From Neptunomonas japonica JAMM 1380 (GTDB lineage Bacteria; Pseudomonadota; Gammaproteobacteria; Pseudomonadales; Balneatricaceae): a stretch of DNA of 64,000 bases. The notes below the pieces were generated by a model, which saw only the letters and a program-made list of their open reading frames with translations, did no database searches and was not told where the DNA came from. Positions within the stretch are counted from its first letter, which is position 1, and every line of letters begins with the position of its first letter. This document shows positions 1-8,596 of the stretch, piece after piece. The position numbers were made by a program, and so were the translations under genes. The DNA lies in contig NZ_AP014546.1 of assembly GCF_016592555.1 (NCBI RefSeq), forward strand, positions 3,420,501 through 3,484,500, given 5' to 3'.

Positions 1-314
1 GGCTTTACCAACCACCCCGTAGCACCAGCAGCTTTACCTTTATACTTCATTTCCTGAGAGTTCTCAGTGGTCAAAATTAAGATTGGCGTAAATTTAAACG
101 ACTCTAATTTACGCAATTCAGTACATAAAGAAATACCGTCCATTTTTGGCATATTGACGTCAGTTAAAACTAGATCGCATACAATATGTTTGGCTTTATT
201 AAAGGCGTCTTCCCCATCTTCAGCCTCAACAACATCGTAGCCTTGTTTTGTTAATGTAAAAGTCACCATACTGCGTAACGATACTGAGTCATCAACAACT
301 AAAACTGTTGCCAT
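1..314 (-). CDS. CheY-like response regulator (C-terminus beyond window edge)
   Basis: Single-domain receiver protein that would relay a phosphorylation signal, probably in chemotaxis or surface behaviour. The visible 104 residues show the acidic pair D8/D9, the phospho-acceptor D52 inside a T-D-V-N-M-P-K-M-D-G block, the conserved T82/T83 and a K-P near residue 104: the full active site of a receiver domain. The start ATG at 314 has a TGGAG ribosome site. It lies 18 bases after the STAS gene on the same strand, so the two are probably co-transcribed. STAS plus CheY gene pairs usually belong to large chemosensory clusters, which would continue to the left. The extreme C-terminus is outside the window. 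Confidence 0.9.
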   Translation of the reverse strand, partial: MATVLVVDDSVSLRSMVTFTLTKQGYDVVEAEDGEDAFNKAKHIVCDLVLTDVNMPKMDGISLCTELRKLESFKFTPILILTTENSQEMKYKGKAAGATGWLVK

Positions 315-332
315 TTACAATCTCCAAAGAAC

Positions 333-596
333 CTACCAAGTGATACCTAAGGCATCGCTCATACCTAACCATTGTGCACTTTTTGACAAAACAGCCGAAT
401 TACCCGACCAGTGTATATCTCCCTCTTTTGCTTTAAGCGCTTGTTTCACAGCAAACAATAGCTGAATACCCGCCGAGTCAATTTTCTTAAGAGTAGATGT
501 ATCGATATAAAGGACAGAAGCCTCGCTGATTTGAGAGATAAATTCCTCTTTCCACTGCGCAATTTCAATGATGGTCAGGTGTTCAGGCAAAACCAT
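333..596 (-). CDS. STAS-domain protein (anti-anti-sigma factor-like)
   Basis: Small 88-residue STAS-domain protein. Family members bind an anti-sigma/HPK partner and are controlled by phosphorylation of a serine. Here the conserved I-D-S-A-G-I-Q motif carries the candidate serine, S41. I place the start at 596 (M-V-L-P) because an AAGGAG site lies 10 bases upstream; an in-frame ATG 72 bases further up (668) would add a 24-residue extension absent from typical STAS proteins and has only a distant AAAGG. The CheY-like gene follows, so a role as an output switch in a chemosensory pathway is likely, but the partner is not visible. Confidence 0.8.
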   Translation of the reverse strand: MVLPEHLTIIEIAQWKEEFISQISEASVLYIDTSTLKKIDSAGIQLLFAVKQALKAKEGDIHWSGNSAVLSKSAQWLGMSDALGITW

Positions 597-1043
597 AGTG
601 GAACATCTCCTTAGCAAACTAATTACAAGATAGTCTAAATACTGTCCTGTAGAGAGATTCATCGGCATTTATTATTAAAACCTTTGTTTTTTCTTAATTG
701 AAAATGCTTCCAACCCCAATGTCAGCAATAGTCCTGCACTTTGACAACATACTTTCTGGATATGATTCAAATAATCAAAAACTAAAAAAGAAAAGTCGTA
801 TATTAATTTTGATTATTTATTTCTCCATAATATCCTCATAAAATTAATGTCAAAAAAATCCTTTATAATCAGATACTTAAATAATAAAACTGGCAATCGA
901 AATATCAAGAAAATATTTATTAAAAACTCTTTAAAAACAAAGACTTACAGAGGGTTTTTTATTGATATTTATTTGCGATAAATCAATATATATTTTATAC
1001 TTATCATAAGTTATTAAAGACTAATCATTAAGAGAATAAGACA
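597..1043. other. AT-rich intergenic region without a supported gene
   Basis: About 450 bases between the divergent STAS gene and the small gene at 1044. It is strongly AT-rich with many A and T runs and no coding frame I can support. It presumably holds the promoters of both neighbours, but I cannot pick a convincing -35/-10 pair. A GCCGAT-containing stretch near 656-670 resembles half of a flagellar sigma-28 promoter, but the upstream half is not correctly placed. Confidence 0.5.
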
Positions 1044-1301
1044 ATGCAAGAGAAAGAAATTAAGCTTCTTTTTAATGCCGGTGTATTTGAATCTTGTCAG
1101 GCAACACCTATTGCTATGTCACGAGGATGGACACTTAAATTCATCGCAAAAGACAACAATGTCATTACGTTGGACCTACAGCGCAGCAAGAAAGAAAGGG
1201 AATTTAAAAGTTTGGACGGCGCAGCGGCTGTCGCAAGAAAGATTGGCTTCGAGTGGTTAAATGTGCATATCGGAGAACTGGAATGGCGGGAAAAAGTCTA
1301 A
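1044..1301 (+). CDS. small hypothetical protein, 85 aa
   Basis: I do not recognise this protein. It is 85 residues, soluble, mixed charge, with no signal peptide or membrane segment, and reads like a compact alpha/beta fold: a central hydrophobic strand pair (T-L-K-F-I-A and V-I-T-L-D-L) followed by a helix with A-A-A-V-A-R-K-I-G-F. ATG at 1044 follows an AAGAGA element. It stands alone after a long AT-rich region, which suggests its own promoter. It is convergent with the FKBP gene, 40 bases away. A competing frame at 1075 is shorter and compositionally worse. Confidence 0.65.
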   Translation: MQEKEIKLLFNAGVFESCQATPIAMSRGWTLKFIAKDNNVITLDLQRSKKEREFKSLDGAAAVARKIGFEWLNVHIGELEWREKV

Positions 1302-1341
1302 CGGCGCTTGAGACATCAAACGCCGTAGGTAATCGAGGTTG

Positions 1342-1815
1342 TTACACAGGATTAGCAGCCTGGCCAGCTTGAATTTCTTGTGCTGTTGCCTCTCGTATTG
1401 ATACGATTTCGACATCAAATGTAAGGCTTTCGCCAGCGTATGGATGATTAGCATCTACAGTAACGACGTCGTCCTCGATTTCAATAACGCTGACAACTTC
1501 ATCTTCGCCTGACTCGTTAGTCATATGGCACATCAACCCGACGGCCAATTCTGGCATATCGGCAAATAGTGCTCGCTCAACGTCGTAGATTTTTTCTTCA
1601 TCTATTTCGCCATAAGCTTCTAATGGCGTCAGTGATACACGAAAGTGATCGTTAACAGATCGACCAGCCATCGCTTTTTCCAGACCGGGTACAATATTAT
1701 GATACCCATGAAGATAGGGAATAGCGTCCCCTCCCTTAGAGCCATCTAACACTTCGCCCTGATCATTGATCAATGCGTAATGAAAACAAACCACAGCATT
1801 ATCAGTTATTTGCAT
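1342..1815 (-). CDS. FKBP-type peptidyl-prolyl isomerase, SlyD-like
   Basis: Cytosolic proline isomerase/chaperone of the SlyD branch, 157 residues. The split FKBP domain is visible: an N-terminal strand with V-V-C-F-H-Y-A-L, a G-(x)-G loop, an I-V-P-G-L-E-K-A-M-A-G block, the A-Y-G-E signature near residue 68, an inserted flap of about 60 residues and a closing strand (L-T-F-D-V-E-I-V). It lacks the His/Cys-rich metal-binding tail of E. coli SlyD, so nickel delivery is not supported; it is closer to the tail-less FkpB/SlpA-SlyD types. The gene follows the esterase by 11 bases, so the two are probably one transcript with pdxH. Confidence 0.88.
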   Translation of the reverse strand: MQITDNAVVCFHYALINDQGEVLDGSKGGDAIPYLHGYHNIVPGLEKAMAGRSVNDHFRVSLTPLEAYGEIDEEKIYDVERALFADMPELAVGLMCHMTNESGEDEVVSVIEIEDDVVTVDANHPYAGESLTFDVEIVSIREATAQEIQAGQAANPV

Positions 1816-1826
1816 TAAAAAACCCT

Positions 1827-2489
1827 CTATTTACTTAATCGTTCAGTTATCCAGCGCCCTAAAACCGTCAGCGACTCTATGGATACTTCATGAGCCATCG
1901 AGAATGTCTGCCAATCTGGATGGTAACCTTTCATTTGTAACTGCTTAACCGCGTTTTCGCCCAAGCTCAATGGAACGACATCATCTTGCTTTCCGTGAAT
2001 CGACAAAATCGGCATCGTGCTCTCTGCAGCAGTATTTATATCTTCAATAGGACGCGGCAAGTACGTAGACATAGCAGCAACACCGCCAAGTTTCGCTATA
2101 TAACTCAACCCCGTCTCATAAGCGACAGCACCGCCTTGTGAAAAACCTATCAACAGAATTCTTCCTGGCGCTATACCTGACTCAACCTGCTTAGTGATCA
2201 GGGCCGATATACGCTCAATTGAGACATCTAGCTGTGCTTCATTGATCTCACGACCATTTCCCATGCTTAAAATATCGTACCAAGAGCGCATTACGAAGCC
2301 ACCATTAATGGTGACAGCCTGCTCCTTAGCATTAGGGAACATAAAACGAACAGCAAGCTCTTCTGGCAGCTTTAGATAAGGGATAGTTGGAGGAAAATCA
2401 GAGCCATCAGCTCCCAACCCGTGCATCCAAATAATAGCGGCATCGCATTCGGATTTTGTTTCAACAACTATCATGTCATTGTCTATCAT
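1827..2489 (-). CDS. alpha/beta-hydrolase carboxylesterase (phospholipase/carboxylesterase family)
   Basis: Serine esterase of the dienelactone/acyl-protein-thioesterase-like family, 220 residues, no signal peptide. The nucleophile sits in G-F-S-Q-G-G (S117); the acid is D169/D170 in K-Q-D-D-V-V-P and the base H200 in M-A-H-E-V. An H-G-L-G-A-D-G oxyanion segment lies near residue 33. The start ATG overlaps the pdxH stop as ATGA (2486-2489), a translational-coupling arrangement. Natural substrates of this family are short-chain acyl esters; the physiological one cannot be told from sequence. Confidence 0.88.
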   Translation of the reverse strand: MIDNDMIVVETKSECDAAIIWMHGLGADGSDFPPTIPYLKLPEELAVRFMFPNAKEQAVTINGGFVMRSWYDILSMGNGREINEAQLDVSIERISALITKQVESGIAPGRILLIGFSQGGAVAYETGLSYIAKLGGVAAMSTYLPRPIEDINTAAESTMPILSIHGKQDDVVPLSLGENAVKQLQMKGYHPDWQTFSMAHEVSIESLTVLGRWITERLSK

Positions 2490-3136
2490 GGTTGCAACCT
2501 CTTAATTTCCCAAGAGTTTCCATCTAAAGAGTAAGTGAAGCGATCATGCAAACGACTTTCTCGACCTTGCCAAAATTCAAATTTAGTAGGAATTAAACGA
2601 TACCCCCCCCATCGCTCAGGACAAGGCACTTCTTGATTTTTATATTGGGATTGCAACTGCTCTACACGTGCCTCTAGTTCGTCACGCGAAGCTATAGGCT
2701 GGCTTTGCTGTGATGCAACAGCGCTCAGCTGACTTCCTATAGGGCGCTGATGGAAGTAATTATCCGCTTGCTCAGATGTTAGCTTTTCGACACGCCCCTG
2801 AATACGAACCTGTCTTTCTAACCCGTACCAATAAAACATAATTTCAGCTTGTGGATTTTCTTCAAGTTCGCAGCCTTTCTGGCTTTGGTAATCGGTATAC
2901 CAAGCGAAACCCTCAACATCGAAATGTTTCAACAATACAATTCTTGCCGATGGCATCCCCTGCTTATTGGCAGTGGCGAGTGTCATAGAAGACGCATCAT
3001 CGGGGCGAACCTTACAAGCCACATCAAACCATTCTGTAAACTGTACGAACGGATCGGAGGCGATAGTATCGCGAGTAATCCCCGAAGAGACATACTCACG
3101 ACGTAAATGGGTAACATCACCCGCATTATCTGACAT
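2486..3136 (-). CDS. pdxH: pyridoxamine 5'-phosphate oxidase
   Basis: FMN enzyme that oxidises pyridoxine or pyridoxamine 5'-phosphate to pyridoxal phosphate, the last step of vitamin B6 synthesis and salvage. At 216 residues it matches the usual length. Family hallmarks include an L-R-R-E-Y N-terminal helix, D-P-F-x-Q-F-x-x-W, R-I-V-L-L-K, Q-R-P-I-G-S-Q, P-E-R-W-G-G-Y-R-L-I-P and the C-terminal W-x-x-x-R-L-x-P. Start at 3136 is set by AGGAG 7 bases upstream; an in-frame extension to 3190 would add residues not seen in the family. First gene of a three-gene unit with the esterase and the FKBP isomerase. Confidence 0.96.
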   Translation of the reverse strand: MSDNAGDVTHLRREYVSSGITRDTIASDPFVQFTEWFDVACKVRPDDASSMTLATANKQGMPSARIVLLKHFDVEGFAWYTDYQSQKGCELEENPQAEIMFYWYGLERQVRIQGRVEKLTSEQADNYFHQRPIGSQLSAVASQQSQPIASRDELEARVEQLQSQYKNQEVPCPERWGGYRLIPTKFEFWQGRESRLHDRFTYSLDGNSWEIKRLQP

Positions 3137-3276
3137 CTTTAATCTCCTATATAAGCGGCCTACTATAACGAAAACCAGCACCCCATACATCTGTCCTGAT
3201 ACGGTTTAGTGTGGATAGCCATAACATGGCCCTTTCTGGCATACTGCGTTTTGATAAAACAGATCTATAGAGGCTT

Positions 3277-3915
3277 ATGACTGACAGGGGTTTAGCATCG
3301 ACACAACCGGGTAAATTCTGGGTATGCCCAGAGTGTGATCTATTAATGAACCGTCGCGCCATACCCCACCAGCACGAAGCGCACTGCCCTCGCTGCCAGT
3401 CTTTAATCGTGTCCAGCAAACGTCACTCTATTGAATGGACACTCGCTCTTGGTATTGCTGGCTTGATCTTATTTTTCCCTGCTAACTTATTTCCTATTCT
3501 GACGCTCACAACACTGGGGCTTTCTCAATCAGAAACCATCTTTATGTCAGTAACAGCACTTTACGATAGCCATCTGTATGCTGTTTCAGCTCTCGTCTTA
3601 ATGTCAGCAATTGTTGTCCCTCTGATGAAATTGTTACTCATGACCTATTTAAGTGGCTGCCTTTTATTCCATAAACCAGCGCCGCTGCTTTCGTGGGCGA
3701 TGCGTAGCTACCAGCAGCTGGATAGTTGGGGGATGCTAGAAATCTATATGTTGGGCATTCTAGTTTCTATTGTGAAACTCGTTGATGTTGCTGATGTCAC
3801 TCCAGGCATTGGTTTATATAGTTTAACTGGGCTCATTATTGTGACCTTACTTACATCCACACAACTTGATCGCCATCGTTTTTGGCGGCGTATAGAACAA
3901 CTGGAGAGGCGTTAA
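3277..3915 (+). CDS. letA: LetA/PqiA-type membrane protein, N-terminal half
   Basis: Inner-membrane partner of the MCE protein encoded downstream, 212 residues. A zinc-ribbon-like start (C-P-E-C then C-P-R-C within residues 18-45) is followed by about four membrane segments (roughly 58-80, 100-125, 150-170, 180-200). In E. coli LetA and PqiA, two such modules are fused into one protein of about 420 residues; here they are separate genes. This first module ends exactly where the second begins (TAATG), so they should be made in equal amounts and assemble together. Start ATG at 3277 follows a close GAGG. Role inferred from family: moving lipid between the inner membrane and the MCE tube. Confidence 0.85.
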   Translation: MTDRGLASTQPGKFWVCPECDLLMNRRAIPHQHEAHCPRCQSLIVSSKRHSIEWTLALGIAGLILFFPANLFPILTLTTLGLSQSETIFMSVTALYDSHLYAVSALVLMSAIVVPLMKLLLMTYLSGCLLFHKPAPLLSWAMRSYQQLDSWGMLEIYMLGILVSIVKLVDVADVTPGIGLYSLTGLIIVTLLTSTQLDRHRFWRRIEQLERR

Positions 3916-4541
3916 TGCAACACTCAGCACTGACGCGCGGTATTATTATTTGCCATTGCTGCGAAAAGCCCGCCTCGATAAAACAAGATGGGCAGACTTG
4001 TCCCCGTTGTGGTACACATATCCACCGTCGAAAACGACATTCAATAGCTTATACTTGGGCTTTACTGCTTGCATCAATGATCATGCTGATTCCTGCTAAC
4101 TTACTCCCTATAATGACTTTTAAATCGTTAGGAAAGGGAGACCCTGCGACTATTATGCAAGGTGTTTTACAGCTTCTTGAGCACGACATGCTAGGCATCG
4201 CACTGGTTGTACTGACAGCATCTATTATTATTCCTGTCTTGAAGGTAGTCGGTTTGATCATCCTTCTGTTAACCGTGCAGCTAGGTTGGACCACTAATAT
4301 GCGTCAAAAAATGCTGATGTATCATTTTGTTGAGTGGATCGGCCGCTGGTCTATGCTTGATATTTTTGTTGTTGCCATCCTTGCTGCCATTGTTCAACTA
4401 GGAAGCCTTGCCAGCGTCACAGGCAACACCGGCGCTACCGCCTTTGCCGCTGCCGTTATTTTTACCATGTTAGCCGCCAACTGTTTTGATACCCGCTTAA
4501 TATGGGACAAACATCTGGAAAAACTTGAGGTCTTCCCATGA
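3915..4541 (+). CDS. letA: LetA/PqiA-type membrane protein, C-terminal half
   Basis: Second LetA/PqiA module, 208 residues, equivalent to the C-terminal half of fused E. coli LetA. It repeats the pattern of the first half: C-H-C-C and C-P-R-C zinc-ribbon cysteines in the first 40 residues, an R-R-K-R-H-S basic patch, then about four membrane segments, including a conserved P-A-N-L-L-P-I-M-T motif. I choose ATG 3915, which overlaps the previous stop as TAATG and has GGAGAGG in front; a start at 3882 would run into the upstream gene. Its own end overlaps the MCE gene by 4 bases (ATGA), so the three genes form one tightly coupled operon. Confidence 0.87.
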   Translation: MQHSALTRGIIICHCCEKPASIKQDGQTCPRCGTHIHRRKRHSIAYTWALLLASMIMLIPANLLPIMTFKSLGKGDPATIMQGVLQLLEHDMLGIALVVLTASIIIPVLKVVGLIILLLTVQLGWTTNMRQKMLMYHFVEWIGRWSMLDIFVVAILAAIVQLGSLASVTGNTGATAFAAAVIFTMLAANCFDTRLIWDKHLEKLEVFP

Positions 4542-7144
4542 GCGATCATGACCCTATTCTTACCCGCCGTCATCTACCTTCAGCTATCTGGTTTTTACCA
4601 TTACTAGCAGCCATTATTGCAGGCTGGCTGGTCTACAAAAACTATGACAACAAAGGCGTTTTAATTGAAGTTATTTTTGACTCTGCGGCGGGACTCGAAG
4701 CAAAAAAAACTAAGGTATTTTATCGCGGATTACCCGCAGGAGTAGTCAAAGAACTTAAGATTGATGATGACCTTAGGCGGATTAAAGCGCTAATTGAGAT
4801 GGTGCCACAAACAGAGAAAACACTCACCGAAAATGCACAATTTTGGCTAGTAGAACCACAAGTCTCCCTCTCCGGTGTTCGCGGCCTAGAAACATTACTT
4901 TCTGGGAGCTACATCAGCTATCAACCTGGCCTTGAAGGAGAGCCTAAACGTGCATTTGAAGCGCTTGACCAGCCCCCTCCGCCAATTAAAAACTCCGATG
5001 GCCTTTACATCACGTTAACCGCCGATAACGCACGTTCTGTTTATCAAGGTGCTAAGGTTTACTTCCGTGATATTGAAGTGGGAGAAGTGCTCAGCCATGC
5101 ACTCAGTAGCGACGGAAAAAAGGTACTGATAGAGACCTATATAGAGCCTCGCTTCACTTATCTCATTAAGGAAAACACACGCTTTTGGAATGCTAGTGGC
5201 ATTAAAGTAAAAGCTGATTTTTCAAAAATAGATATCCAGATCGGCTCTCTCGCTTCTATCATTGCTGGCGGCATTCACTTTTCAACACCCGATGAATCTT
5301 CCCCAGAAGCCAACAACAGCCAAATTCTGCCTCTCTATGATGACTATGAAGCCGCACAAGATGGCATCGAGATTACGTTAAGATTCCCCGGCGCTACAGA
5401 GCTACGTGAAGGAGCAACCGTACAGAGCCGAGGCATTCAAATTGGCCGTGTAAAACAGGTCACTCTCACAGATGATTTCAAACACCTAGATAGTATTTTA
5501 TTGATTGACCCTCGCGCTCAAGACCTTCTCAAAGAGGGGTCACAATTTTGGCTGCAAAAACCCGAAATATCTTTGGAGAACCTAGGCAATATTAGCTCGC
5601 TACTACGTGGCAGTCACATTGAACTAGAAGCGGGTCAAGGTGCTGACAAGAGGTCATATAACGCACTTGAAATCGCCCCCATTAAACGCCAGCTCAGTAT
5701 GGGGAAAGCCATTGAATTACGTACAGAGCAACTGGGCTCTATTTCCAAAGGCGCCCCCGTTCTTTACCGTCAACTACCCGTAGGTGAAGTGATTAACTAC
5801 GAACTGGATGGCGAAGGAAAACAAGTTATTATTCATGCGGCAATAGAGCAGCGTTACAGCCATCTGATCAAGAATAACAGCCGTTTTTGGAATGCCAGCG
5901 GCATCGACCTAACCGCCAACATTGACGGTCTCGAGTTGCGTACTGAGTCAGCAGCAGCGCTCCTACGCGGTGGCATTGCATTTTTTAATCCTCCCCAAAC
6001 AAGCAAGACTAAAAAATCTACTTCTGTGTATCAGCTTTACCGTGATTATCATCAGGCATCTGAGAAAGGCATCTTAACTGACAAGCGCTTTCAAAAAGCT
6101 TTAAAAATCCGCTTGCATAGCAAAAGTTCAGGTGCACTTAGTGCAGGAGACCCTATTCTCTACAAGCAGATTCCTGTTGGAGAGATAGCACAGACTGTGC
6201 TTAACAAAGATGGCAACAGCGTTACTATTTATGCTTTTATTGATCCCACCTATGATCACCTTATCAATGAAGGCAGCCGTTTTTGGATAGCCAGTGGCAT
6301 TAAAGCTGATATTTCCTTAAAACAGCTAACGATACGTTCTGAATCAATTAAAACCTTAGTGCAAGGCGGTATTGCTTTTGAAACAGAGCATGTTGGCAAA
6401 GCAATCAAGCCAAACCACCTATTTGCACTTTACCCTGACCACACAACCAGCCTACAACAGCCTCTTGGTATACAAATAACATTCCCGGCGGGAAAAAGTG
6501 TCCAACCAAATACAGACCTTCGCTTCAAAGGACAAATCATAGGAAAAGTTACAAAAGTAGCTGTTATCAATGAAGGCAATGAATTGCTGGTTGATTTGAA
6601 CCTATTTCGTGATGGCCATTTCTTAGCCCGTAAGCGCAGCTTATTTTGGGTCGTTGAACCGGCTATTCGCTTAAGCGGTGTTGACCATCCTGAAGGTATT
6701 CTAACCGGTAACTTTATCGAAGCATCATCAGGTGAAGGACCTGCCACATTCTCTTTTAAAGGCGTAACTAAAGCACCCGCATTTGAAAATAAAGAGGGGC
6801 TTAACCTAATTGTGCACGCTCCCACATTAGGATCACTCTTTAAGGGCAGTCCAATATTTTATCGTCAGGTGCCTGTTGGCTCAGTCACAGGTTATGACCT
6901 AACACGTAACGGAAAAAACGTAGAGATATTTATCAATATAAAACCTGAGTACGCCCTTTTTGTGCGTAAAAATAGTGAGTTCAGAAATGCCAGCGGTGTG
7001 AGGATCGACTTCTCATTATTTGGCGGAATCGACTTTCGTGCTGATAGCTTAGAAACCATGATTGGCGGTGGCCTGAATTTCACCTCTCCACCTGAAAGCC
7101 AGCCAGCAAGCTCAGGTGAAATTTTTGTTATTGATGAGATGTAA
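4538..7144 (+). CDS. letB: LetB-like multi-MCE protein with seven MCE domains
   Basis: Periplasmic lipid-transport protein, 868 residues, with one N-terminal membrane anchor (about 16-33) followed by seven MCE/MlaD repeats. Each repeat is recognisable by its [YFR]-[RK]-x-x-x-x-G-x-V core: near residues 67, 177, 302, 405, 548, 666 and 772. Seven repeats and this length match E. coli LetB (YebT), whose stacked rings form a hydrophobic tunnel spanning the periplasm, rather than PqiB, which has three. The N-terminus reads P-x-x-I-W-F-L-P, typical of this family. It is translationally coupled to the LetA halves, supporting a joint trans-envelope lipid conduit. Confidence 0.93.
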   Translation: MSDHDPILTRRHLPSAIWFLPLLAAIIAGWLVYKNYDNKGVLIEVIFDSAAGLEAKKTKVFYRGLPAGVVKELKIDDDLRRIKALIEMVPQTEKTLTENAQFWLVEPQVSLSGVRGLETLLSGSYISYQPGLEGEPKRAFEALDQPPPPIKNSDGLYITLTADNARSVYQGAKVYFRDIEVGEVLSHALSSDGKKVLIETYIEPRFTYLIKENTRFWNASGIKVKADFSKIDIQIGSLASIIAGGIHFSTPDESSPEANNSQILPLYDDYEAAQDGIEITLRFPGATELREGATVQSRGIQIGRVKQVTLTDDFKHLDSILLIDPRAQDLLKEGSQFWLQKPEISLENLGNISSLLRGSHIELEAGQGADKRSYNALEIAPIKRQLSMGKAIELRTEQLGSISKGAPVLYRQLPVGEVINYELDGEGKQVIIHAAIEQRYSHLIKNNSRFWNASGIDLTANIDGLELRTESAAALLRGGIAFFNPPQTSKTKKSTSVYQLYRDYHQASEKGILTDKRFQKALKIRLHSKSSGALSAGDPILYKQIPVGEIAQTVLNKDGNSVTIYAFIDPTYDHLINEGSRFWIASGIKADISLKQLTIRSESIKTLVQGGIAFETEHVGKAIKPNHLFALYPDHTTSLQQPLGIQITFPAGKSVQPNTDLRFKGQIIGKVTKVAVINEGNELLVDLNLFRDGHFLARKRSLFWVVEPAIRLSGVDHPEGILTGNFIEASSGEGPATFSFKGVTKAPAFENKEGLNLIVHAPTLGSLFKGSPIFYRQVPVGSVTGYDLTRNGKNVEIFINIKPEYALFVRKNSEFRNASGVRIDFSLFGGIDFRADSLETMIGGGLNFTSPPESQPASSGEIFVIDEM

Positions 7145-7159
7145 TTCTGGAGTTAAATA

Positions 7160-7861
7160 ATGCCCGTAGCTTTACGAGTCGTCATATTAGGCATGATTAT
7201 CAGTTTATTGGTAGGTTGTCAGCAAGGAAAAGTCCGCTCTTTTAATGTTAAAAACTTAGCTAAATCAGATATCGATATGGTAACAGACGCTCATTTACAA
7301 GAGCTTAGTAAACTAGCGCGTGAACTCTTAGTAAAGATGTACAAGCTCAATCCCAGAGAGCTCGCTAAAGCCCCTGCGGGAATGACAGTCGACAAGCGCA
7401 TTTCTCAGCTGTTTAGTATGCCGCGAATTATTCAGTTTGCAGAATTAGGAAAGCCTTATGGAACCACAGCTGTACCCGTCGCTTTTAACCCTACTTTTTC
7501 AGGAGATCGAGTCTTTGCACTGATGGTAGGTATTGCGGGCATGATTCACGGCTCATACAATTATCAGGACGAGTTTTTTATGCTGGATGAAATAGACCAG
7601 CAAAAGCTCTACCACTGTGCACGAAATTTAGAATCTATTGCATGGCAGTTACACCATCGGCGTGATGCTCACGGAGAGCTATTACTTGTCAGCAACAGTA
7701 TTAATAGTGTGACAGGAGAGACAAACCTAAGCACGGAACGTCTCTTGGCAAAAATGATATCGTTACAGGATATGATGGCACGCATCCTTTCAGATAAGAA
7801 TAACCGTGCCATCAACAAAGTTTTGCATGGTGTCGCATCGACCACCTTATTACCAATCTAG
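7160..7861 (+). CDS. putative lipoprotein, last gene of the LetAB operon
   Basis: Unrecognised 233-residue protein with a lipoprotein signal peptide (lipobox L-V-G-C, Cys20). It is not similar by eye to PqiC (the outer-membrane lipoprotein of the pqi operon), lacking that short beta-rich fold; the region after the lipobox is largely helical. It contains a G-I-A-G-M-I-H-G-S-Y-N-Y-Q-D-E-F-F stretch near residues 130-146 and ends with a hydrophobic segment. It starts 15 bases after letB behind a GGAG site, so it is very likely part of the same operon. A role linking the MCE tunnel to a membrane is an attractive guess only. Confidence 0.75.
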   Translation: MPVALRVVILGMIISLLVGCQQGKVRSFNVKNLAKSDIDMVTDAHLQELSKLARELLVKMYKLNPRELAKAPAGMTVDKRISQLFSMPRIIQFAELGKPYGTTAVPVAFNPTFSGDRVFALMVGIAGMIHGSYNYQDEFFMLDEIDQQKLYHCARNLESIAWQLHHRRDAHGELLLVSNSINSVTGETNLSTERLLAKMISLQDMMARILSDKNNRAINKVLHGVASTTLLPI

Positions 7862-7901
7862 GCTGTTATGCTTAACCACAAGCAGCCTATCGCCCAAAAG
7901 A

Positions 7902-8543
7902 CTATTGTGTTTCCATTGCGCGAATAAAGGTATCAGACTCTTGAATCGAGCGCTGCATTTCATTAATTAGACGATCAATGTTTTGTTGAATGCCTGCAAA
8001 CTCACCTTTTAACGCACCAACAGCCCGAGCATTTAAGTTATGCTTAAGATATAAAACATTATCATTAAGCGCCGAAAGTACTGGTTGCATGCGTTGTTCA
8101 GCGCGCTTCATTATGCGTAAAAGAGCCGTATAACGATTTTTTGTATCCTTCAGCTGCTTAGCACTTTGAGCACGTAAGTTAGCACTTTGATACTGCTCCA
8201 GCTCTTCTTCCCATTCTTCAAAAAGCGCTTGCGCTACCTGCTCAACACCCTTGATACGCTCTGATACATTGTCTGCCGCTTCAACACTATCATCATATTC
8301 CGCCTGTAATCGGTCATAGAGTGTTTCCAACTTACCGCCATCAAACTGCACGACCGCGCGATACTGCTCTAACGCATCTTTAAACTGCTCTTGTGCTTCA
8401 CCTTGAGCATCGCGCGCATTTTCAACTCGATCAACTAGGATCTCGCGCTTATGCACCCCGACCTGCTCCATCGCGGAATAATACGCACTCTGGCAGCCTG
8501 TCAGTAAAACCATACAAGACAACAACAATAATTTTTTTAACAT
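7902..8543 (-). CDS. DUF2959 family lipoprotein
   Basis: 213-residue predicted lipoprotein (lipobox L-T-G-C near residue 17) of the DUF2959 family, identified by the characteristic V-G-V-H-K-R-E-I-L-V-D-R-V-E-N-A-R-D-A-Q block directly after the signal peptide. The rest is almost entirely helical with heptad-like charge patterns, consistent with a coiled-coil envelope protein. No biochemical function is known to me. It is convergent with the letAB operon, 40 bases from its end, and is followed upstream by a separate P-loop kinase gene. Confidence 0.87.
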   Translation of the reverse strand: MLKKLLLLSCMVLLTGCQSAYYSAMEQVGVHKREILVDRVENARDAQGEAQEQFKDALEQYRAVVQFDGGKLETLYDRLQAEYDDSVEAADNVSERIKGVEQVAQALFEEWEEELEQYQSANLRAQSAKQLKDTKNRYTALLRIMKRAEQRMQPVLSALNDNVLYLKHNLNARAVGALKGEFAGIQQNIDRLINEMQRSIQESDTFIRAMETQ

Positions 8544-8596
8544 CCTTCCTATTCTCCTTTCGTCTTTGGATGGACCCTAGATTATCTAAACAAAAC

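Noticed and set aside
640..690. GCCGAT sequence resembling a flagellar sigma-28 promoter before the STAS/CheY genes
   Set aside because: The TAAA-type upstream element is not at the required spacing.
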